Source of the DNA: Lentisphaerota bacterium
Lineage (GTDB): Bacteria; Verrucomicrobiota; Kiritimatiellia; UBA8416; JAFGIZ01
Direction: 5' to 3'
Length of the DNA stretch: 9,114 nt
Assembly (NCBI GenBank): GCA_016929365.1
Contig: JAFGIZ010000281.1
Location: 1 to 9,114, forward strand
In this document: positions 6,751-9,114 of the stretch, in pieces
Layout of the letters: each line of letters begins with the position of its first letter
How positions within the stretch are numbered: the first letter of the stretch is position 1
Program-made: the position numbers and the translations under genes
The notes under the pieces: model-generated
Seen by the model: only the letters and a program-made list of their open reading frames with translations
Told to the model about the DNA's origin: nothing
The model's database searches: none

Positions 6751-6769
6751 CAGCTTGTTCGACACGGTA

Positions 6770-7885
6770 TCAGTATCTTCCCTCTCCGTCCACCATATCT
6801 CGCATAATGCGGATACGGTCCTCGTCGGCGCCGGGGGGCACCTGGTCGCCGGCGTTGGCGATGAGGCGGGGGGAGCGTGACTTCAGGGCCAGCCATTCGC
6901 GGACCTTGGCCTCGAAGACCCCCAGCGGCACCTCGGGCAGCCACAGGTCCGGCGAGACCCCGCCCGACAGGATGAAGTCGGGCCCCGCTTCGTCGCGGCA
7001 CCGGGCGGGGGTCAGGTCGCCCATGGGGGTGGGCGTGATCGCATCGCCGGCATCGGCGCCGGTTTCGCGGATCATCCGGATGGCCCCGCCCAGGCGCCCG
7101 TCGATATGCACGGCCACGTATTTGCCCGCCGCGTGCAGGCGGCGCACCGCCTCGGTATAGAAGTCGCGGGACCACGCATTGAATAGATGCGGCGGCTGGA
7201 TGTCGGAGGAAAAGTTGTCGCCCATCACAATGTACTGCGCAGGCGACGCGGCCAGCACATCGATCAGCTTGAGCGTGTTGGCATTGATGCGCTCGACCGT
7301 GTCGCGCATGGTCTCCGGCCAGTCCATCATGCCGTACATGGTGCCCTCGATACCCATCCAGTAATTCAGCAGCTGACCCAGGCCGCTGTAGCCCGTGCCG
7401 ACGTAGCAGACGCCGTCGTCGCCGATCGTATCAATCCAGGCCCGGTAGTGATCGGGCAGGAAAGCGAAGGTCCGGTCCTCCAGCGCCTCGGCCAGCACAC
7501 GGAGGCCCTGTTCGGCTTGGATGCCCCAGTCGCGGATACCCCAGGAATAGGACGCCTCTTCCCATATCCGTGTGCGTTCGATCCGGCCCGAGGCGGTTGC
7601 AAGTCCCCATGTGATGGACTGACCATCCGCGCTCTTGACCATGGAGGTCTGCACGGAGGCCGGATAGGACACGCGGTAGAAGGTTGCCAGGTTGGGCATG
7701 TAGAAACCGGCGCCGGCCTGCCTGTGGCAGGCGATCAGCTCGGTCTCCGGTTTCTCGTACGCCACGCTCAGGTCCCAGGGCGCCCGATGCTTGTGGTAAA
7801 ACCAGTGGGACAGGTCGAGCATGTACGGCACGACGTCCGGCATCTCGCCGCGATACACCGCTTCGATACGTTCACGCAGATTCAT
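6770..7885 (-). CDS. Uroporphyrinogen decarboxylase-fold protein (URO-D/methyltransferase superfamily), divergent
   Basis: Belongs to the superfamily that includes HemE and the corrinoid:coenzyme M methyltransferases MtaA/MtbA (COG0407 type), 371 residues, a normal length. The N-terminus MNLRERIEAVYRGEMPDVVPY (1-21) is the usual opening of these proteins. Core marks are VMGDNFSSDI (220-229), a 'DxF/W YTEAVRRLHAAGK' helix ending near 255, VHIDGRL (259-265), FILSGGVSP (304-312) and NAGDQVPPGADEDRI (344-358). It is probably not HemE: it lacks that enzyme's N-terminal substrate signature and sits in a sugar locus. Compared with MtaA/MtbA, the HxC zinc motif reads H260-I-D262, and the C-terminal GCG cysteine position reads GDQ (D347), so both cysteine ligands appear replaced by aspartate. 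Start ATG at 7885 has AAGGAA at 7892-7897 (6-base spacing). It lies 3 bp after the partial upstream gene, so the two are co-transcribed. The reaction is unknown. Confidence 0.85.
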   Translation of the reverse strand: MNLRERIEAVYRGEMPDVVPYMLDLSHWFYHKHRAPWDLSVAYEKPETELIACHRQAGAGFYMPNLATFYRVSYPASVQTSMVKSADGQSITWGLATASGRIERTRIWEEASYSWGIRDWGIQAEQGLRVLAEALEDRTFAFLPDHYRAWIDTIGDDGVCYVGTGYSGLGQLLNYWMGIEGTMYGMMDWPETMRDTVERINANTLKLIDVLAASPAQYIVMGDNFSSDIQPPHLFNAWSRDFYTEAVRRLHAAGKYVAVHIDGRLGGAIRMIRETGADAGDAITPTPMGDLTPARCRDEAGPDFILSGGVSPDLWLPEVPLGVFEAKVREWLALKSRSPRLIANAGDQVPPGADEDRIRIMRDMVDGEGRY

Positions 7886-7888
7886 GGC

Positions 7889-9114
7889 CTATTCCTTCGC
7901 CTCGCGAACCCCGAGCACTTCGATTTCGCGGATATAGGTCATGCGCTGATCGGCGCCGACCACCACCCGGTCTCCATGCCCCACGCGCCGGCCCGTGTCG
8001 CTGCCTTCGAGCACGGTCAGTCGCACCGCATCCAGACGGCGGGGAGGATCGATGTCGTGGTGCAGCACAAACTCGTAGGCCGTCCGAGCGCCCAGCTCCG
8101 CCACGGAAGGCGCATTCGTCACGGCCGGGATCAATGCGAACCAGTCATCCCGATGGCGTCCCTCCAGCCGATAGCTGAGCACACCGCATTCGCCGCTGGG
8201 GTAGACCGAGTAGGCGACGTGCCCCGGATACAGGCGTACGGCAGCAACCTCACTTTCGCGCGGCAGTTCCACTGTAATGCTTGCGGGTCCCCCTTGAAAC
8301 GAAATGCCGCCATCGTCACTCTTGATGCCATTAACCAGCCCTTGTGCACTGCGCGTGGCACCACCGAGCTCCAGGGTCGCAACGCTGCCGTCCAGCCCAA
8401 GCGCCAGGTTGGGTCCCATGTCCGCAGGCGGCTTCACGGCAAAACGCTCATAGCGGCCGGCCGGGATGGCTCGCATGCGGCGGCGGCCTTCGGCCAGGGC
8501 CGGCCAGCAGGCTTCCCAGCCGTTGAAATCGCAGTGCAGGGCCTCGTAGACGCCGACGAAATCCACCGGCCAGTTGGCCACCGTCTCGATCTCGTTCACG
8601 AGATAGGGGCCGAGATCCTTGATGTGATCCGTGTAGCCGAGCATGTTGATGTAGATGTCAAATCCCAGCGCTATACCCGCTTCACGGCAACGGCGCACAT
8701 AGCCAAAGCCCGATTCATAACTTTCCAGCAGCCCGGCAGACGGTCCATTGCGCCGTGGCTCGAGCAGGAACACATCCATGGCCCGGTCGGAAATCAACGC
8801 CCCCCAGTCCACCGGCCAGCGGTTGCTGTCCAGCGTCATACGTGGACGGCCCGACACCATCAGCTTGCCGCCCAGCGACCGGACCAGCTCCCCGGCCTCG
8901 CGAAGCCAGTCGCTGAAGAAGTCGCCATAGACGGCGCGCAGCCGGTCCTCGTCGTACGCCCCGTCCTCCGGCCGGGTCCAGCGGCGGTCGTACTCCTCGA
9001 GCGCGACGTCGTTGTAGACGAATCGCAGCACGTCATGCGCGTGGCCGTCCATGACGGCACAATGCTGGAACGCGGTCTTGATGTAGATCCCGTCGGCACC
9101 ATAAGACATCAGCT
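7889..9114 (-). CDS. TIM-barrel (glycoside-hydrolase-like) protein with C-terminal discoidin-like domain, N-terminus outside window
   Basis: The frame runs from the right window edge to the TAG at 7889-7891, giving 408 complete codons to the edge. An ATG at 9109 lies inside what looks like a barrel strand (GADGIYIKT), so I treat the gene as 5'-truncated. Residues counted from that methionine: 1-220 look like the second half of a (beta/alpha)8 barrel, with strands GADGIYIK (4-11), KLMVSGR (82-88), DVFLLEPRR (112-120), GFDIYIN (149-155) and DFVGVYEALHCD (183-194). E117 and E189 are candidate acidic residues near strand ends. Residues about 235-400 form a beta-sandwich with discoidin/F5-8C-like phrases: SITVELP, VAAVRLYPG, YRLEGR, DAVRLTVLEGS and a closing IREIEVLG. 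This architecture suggests a carbohydrate-active or carbohydrate-binding protein, but I cannot assign a glycoside hydrolase family. Signal peptide status is unknown because the N-terminus is missing. It is first of the visible left-facing genes. Confidence 0.7.
   Translation of the reverse strand, partial: LMSYGADGIYIKTAFQHCAVMDGHAHDVLRFVYNDVALEEYDRRWTRPEDGAYDEDRLRAVYGDFFSDWLREAGELVRSLGGKLMVSGRPRMTLDSNRWPVDWGALISDRAMDVFLLEPRRNGPSAGLLESYESGFGYVRRCREAGIALGFDIYINMLGYTDHIKDLGPYLVNEIETVANWPVDFVGVYEALHCDFNGWEACWPALAEGRRRMRAIPAGRYERFAVKPPADMGPNLALGLDGSVATLELGGATRSAQGLVNGIKSDDGGISFQGGPASITVELPRESEVAAVRLYPGHVAYSVYPSGECGVLSYRLEGRHRDDWFALIPAVTNAPSVAELGARTAYEFVLHHDIDPPRRLDAVRLTVLEGSDTGRRVGHGDRVVVGADQRMTYIREIEVLGVREAKE
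7892..7897 (-). promoter_or_regulatory. Ribosome-binding site of the URO-D-like gene
   Basis: AAGGAA on the minus strand lies within the last codons of the upstream gene, 6 bases before the ATG at 7885. It supports this start and a polycistronic message. Confidence 0.6.

Noticed and set aside
6690..6769. Separate promoter for the symporter in the 94-bp spacer
   Set aside because: The best -10-like element (CATTAA on the minus strand) has no acceptable -35 at 16-18 bp.
6770..7885. Naming the URO-D-fold gene hemE or mtaA
   Set aside because: It lacks HemE's characteristic N-terminal signature and the zinc cysteines of MtaA/MtbA; only fold-level assignment is safe.
9107..9109. ATG at 9109 as the true start of the rightmost gene
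   Set aside because: The frame stays open to the window edge, and this methionine immediately precedes a mid-barrel strand motif, leaving only half a barrel if it were the start.

Overview
This is a gene-dense, very GC-rich bacterial window with six rightward and three leftward protein-coding genes. Every gene is a catabolic-style enzyme or transporter. The gene at each edge is cut by the window. I see no RNA genes, CRISPR array, insertion sequence, phage or plasmid genes. The mix (FGGY kinase, Gfo/Idh/MocA oxidoreductase, two SDRs, HpaI-type aldolase, aldo/keto reductase, sodium:solute symporter, uroporphyrinogen-decarboxylase-fold protein, TIM-barrel/beta-sandwich protein) resembles sugar-degrading Planctomycetes-Verrucomicrobia-Lentisphaerae/Kiritimatiellota genomes. 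No phylogenetic marker is present, so that placement is inference from gene content and base composition only.

Right-facing part (1-4940). The C-terminal part of an FGGY carbohydrate kinase ends at 584. Eight bases later lies a good sigma70-type promoter (TTGACA, 17 bp, TAGGAT; 592-620). It should drive a tightly packed five-gene operon: Gfo/Idh/MocA oxidoreductase (648-1613), SDR-1 (1613-2386), HpaI-type class II aldolase (2399-3217), SDR-2 (3214-3993) and aldo/keto reductase (3990-4940). Junctions are a 1-bp TGATG overlap, a 12-bp gap with a strong Shine-Dalgarno, and two 4-bp GTGA overlaps, so translational coupling is likely. Functionally this is four NAD(P)-type oxidoreductases around one aldolase of the family that splits 2-keto-3-deoxy sugar acids. 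That points to a sugar or sugar-acid breakdown route whose substrate I cannot name.

Left-facing part (9114-4945). Reading leftwards: a partial protein with a TIM-barrel half and a C-terminal discoidin-like beta-sandwich; 3 bp later a URO-D-fold protein (7885-6770); a 94-bp spacer holding a GC-rich hairpin; and a sodium:solute symporter (6675-4945). A plausible division of labour is glycan or glycoside handling, an unknown step on a methylated or tetrapyrrole-like ligand, and uptake of the product.

The two units converge with only 4 bp between their stop codons (4941-4944) and no recognisable terminator. The most interesting points are the compact uncharacterised operon around the aldolase and the URO-D-fold protein. 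At the positions of the zinc cysteines of corrinoid methyltransferases, that protein appears to carry aspartates.
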